Below are positions 5,751 to 6,327 of a stretch of 6,327 nucleotides of DNA, piece by piece. The notes beneath the pieces were generated by a model that made no database searches, was not told where the DNA came from, and saw only the letters and a list, made by a program, of their open reading frames with translations. The position numbers were made by a program, and so were the translations under genes. Numbering within the stretch: position 1 is the stretch's first letter; every line of letters starts with the position of its first letter. Source of the stretch: Chloroflexota bacterium (lineage in GTDB: Bacteria; Chloroflexota; Dehalococcoidia; Dehalococcoidales; RBG-16-60-22); contig VGOH01000072.1 in NCBI GenBank assembly GCA_016875955.1, positions 1 through 6,327 on the forward strand. Direction: 5' to 3'.

Positions 5751-5767
5751 ATTTGCCTGAAGCAAAT
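5751..5767 (-). promoter_or_regulatory. Small stem-loop in the atpB-atpE gap
   Basis: The minus strand reads ATTTGC-TTCAG-GCAAAT, a perfect 6-bp inverted repeat with a 5-nt loop, located 6 nt upstream of the atpE ribosome-binding site. There is no following U tract, so it is not an intrinsic terminator. It could be an mRNA processing or stability element or a translation modulator for the c gene. The role is inferred only from position. Confidence 0.4.
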
Positions 5768-5775
5768 ATTTTATA

Positions 5776-6327
5776 TCAGGGCGATTCCTCGCCTTGATGG
5801 ACTGCAGCCAGAGTGAGAAAGACCAGCGTCAGCCCGCTGAAAATAAGCGCCTGAACAAAGCCAACGAGCAGCTCCAGTCCATAGAAAGGCAGGGCGAATA
5901 CCCACGGTATCAGGAAGGCCGCGATGAGCAAGAGTATTTCGCCGGCGGTCATGTTGCCGAAGAGACGGAAAGTGAAACTGACGATGCGCACCATCTCGCT
6001 CAATGCTTCCAGAAGCCCGACAAAGATATGAATGAAGCCGGTGAACAGCCCGCCCAGCCCGGCCCGCAACCTGCCCCTGGTAACCTGCCCGAGGCTGCGG
6101 AAGAACTGCCCCACATTAAGAAACTTGCCCAGATAGCGCAGCCCCAGCGACCTCAAGCCGAAGTACTCCACAAAGACAAATGACACCAGCGCCAGCGCCA
6201 GGGGCATATTGATATCGGTATTGGCGCCGCGCAGCAGGTGAACAGGCTCACCCTCAGCACTGGTCACCAGTATCGAGCCGAAGCCCGGAGTCAGGCTCAG
6301 CCAGGCGTTGAAGGCCACGAAAAGAAA
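5776..6327 (-). CDS. atpB: ATP synthase Fo a subunit, C-terminal part (5' end beyond right edge)
   Basis: The stator channel subunit, which provides the half-channels for protons beside the c-ring. The reading frame stays open to the window edge: the codons before 6318 read Phe-Leu-Phe, continuous with VAFNAWLSLTPGFGS, the usual segment after an early helix. The GTG at 6316-6318 is therefore an internal valine, and the start lies off the window. Visible membrane helices include MPLALALVSFVFVEYFG, FTGFIHIFVGLLEALSEMV, EILLLIAAFLIPWVFALPF and LELLVGFVQALIFSGLTLVF. The essential arginine lies in FTFRLFGNMTAGE (codon 5965-5967), with the conserved Glu of AGE, and the terminal-helix Gln (GFVQALIF) is also present. 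It stops with TGA at 5776-5778, and atpE follows after 44 nt. About 184 residues are visible; the family is usually 230-280. Confidence 0.96.
   Translation of the reverse strand, partial: FLFVAFNAWLSLTPGFGSILVTSAEGEPVHLLRGANTDINMPLALALVSFVFVEYFGLRSLGLRYLGKFLNVGQFFRSLGQVTRGRLRAGLGGLFTGFIHIFVGLLEALSEMVRIVSFTFRLFGNMTAGEILLLIAAFLIPWVFALPFYGLELLVGFVQALIFSGLTLVFLTLAAVHQGEESP

Noticed and set aside
5361..5765. 134-codon minus-strand frame overlapping atpE and the microprotein in another frame.
   Set aside because: Its translation is a low-complexity, frame-shifted reading of atpE without recognisable domains, while atpE itself is certain.
6316..6318. GTG as the start codon of atpB.
   Set aside because: The frame stays open to the window edge, and the protein from here lacks the N-terminal helices of subunit a, so GTG is an internal valine codon.

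Overview
This window carries one minus-strand gene cluster: an F-type (F1Fo) ATP synthase operon interrupted by two genes that are not ATP synthase subunits. In transcription order, from the right edge to the left, it reads atpB (a subunit, 5' end off the window), atpE (c), an unannotated 35-codon hydrophobic microprotein, atpF (b), atpH (delta), a stand-alone cyclic-nucleotide-binding-like (cNMP/CRP N-domain) protein, acs (AMP-forming acetyl-CoA synthetase), atpA (alpha) and the first 35 codons of atpG (gamma, running off the left edge). All genes are on the same strand. Gaps are short (9 to 52 nt) except for a 106-nt AT-rich gap in front of acs.

Organism: a moderately GC-rich bacterium. The c subunit (RNPE loop, H+-type ion site) and the AtpF N-terminus (MEGLAGLGIN) remind me of Chloroflexota, perhaps Dehalococcoidia. 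This is an impression from memory rather than a search. No mobile element, tRNA, rRNA, CRISPR or repeat family is visible.

Layout: 5384-6327 holds the Fo membrane genes atpB, atpE and the microprotein. 4265-5333 holds the stator genes atpF and atpH. 3770-4225 is the cNMP-like protein and 1696-3663 is acs. 1-1652 holds the catalytic-head genes atpA and atpG. atpD and atpC would be expected beyond the left edge. Two starts were corrected or added by ribosome-binding-site placement: atpE starts at the ATG at 5731 rather than the TTG at 5737, and atpG starts at a TTG at 107.

How the genes work together: the synthase makes ATP from the proton gradient, while Acs consumes ATP to AMP and PPi when activating acetate (or could form ATP in reverse). 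Acs and a putative sensor domain sit between the stator genes and the F1 genes, so acetate activation and ATP synthesis are probably co-expressed. The two most unusual items are this split of the atp operon and the hydrophobic microprotein, whose ribosome-binding site overlaps the atpE stop codon.
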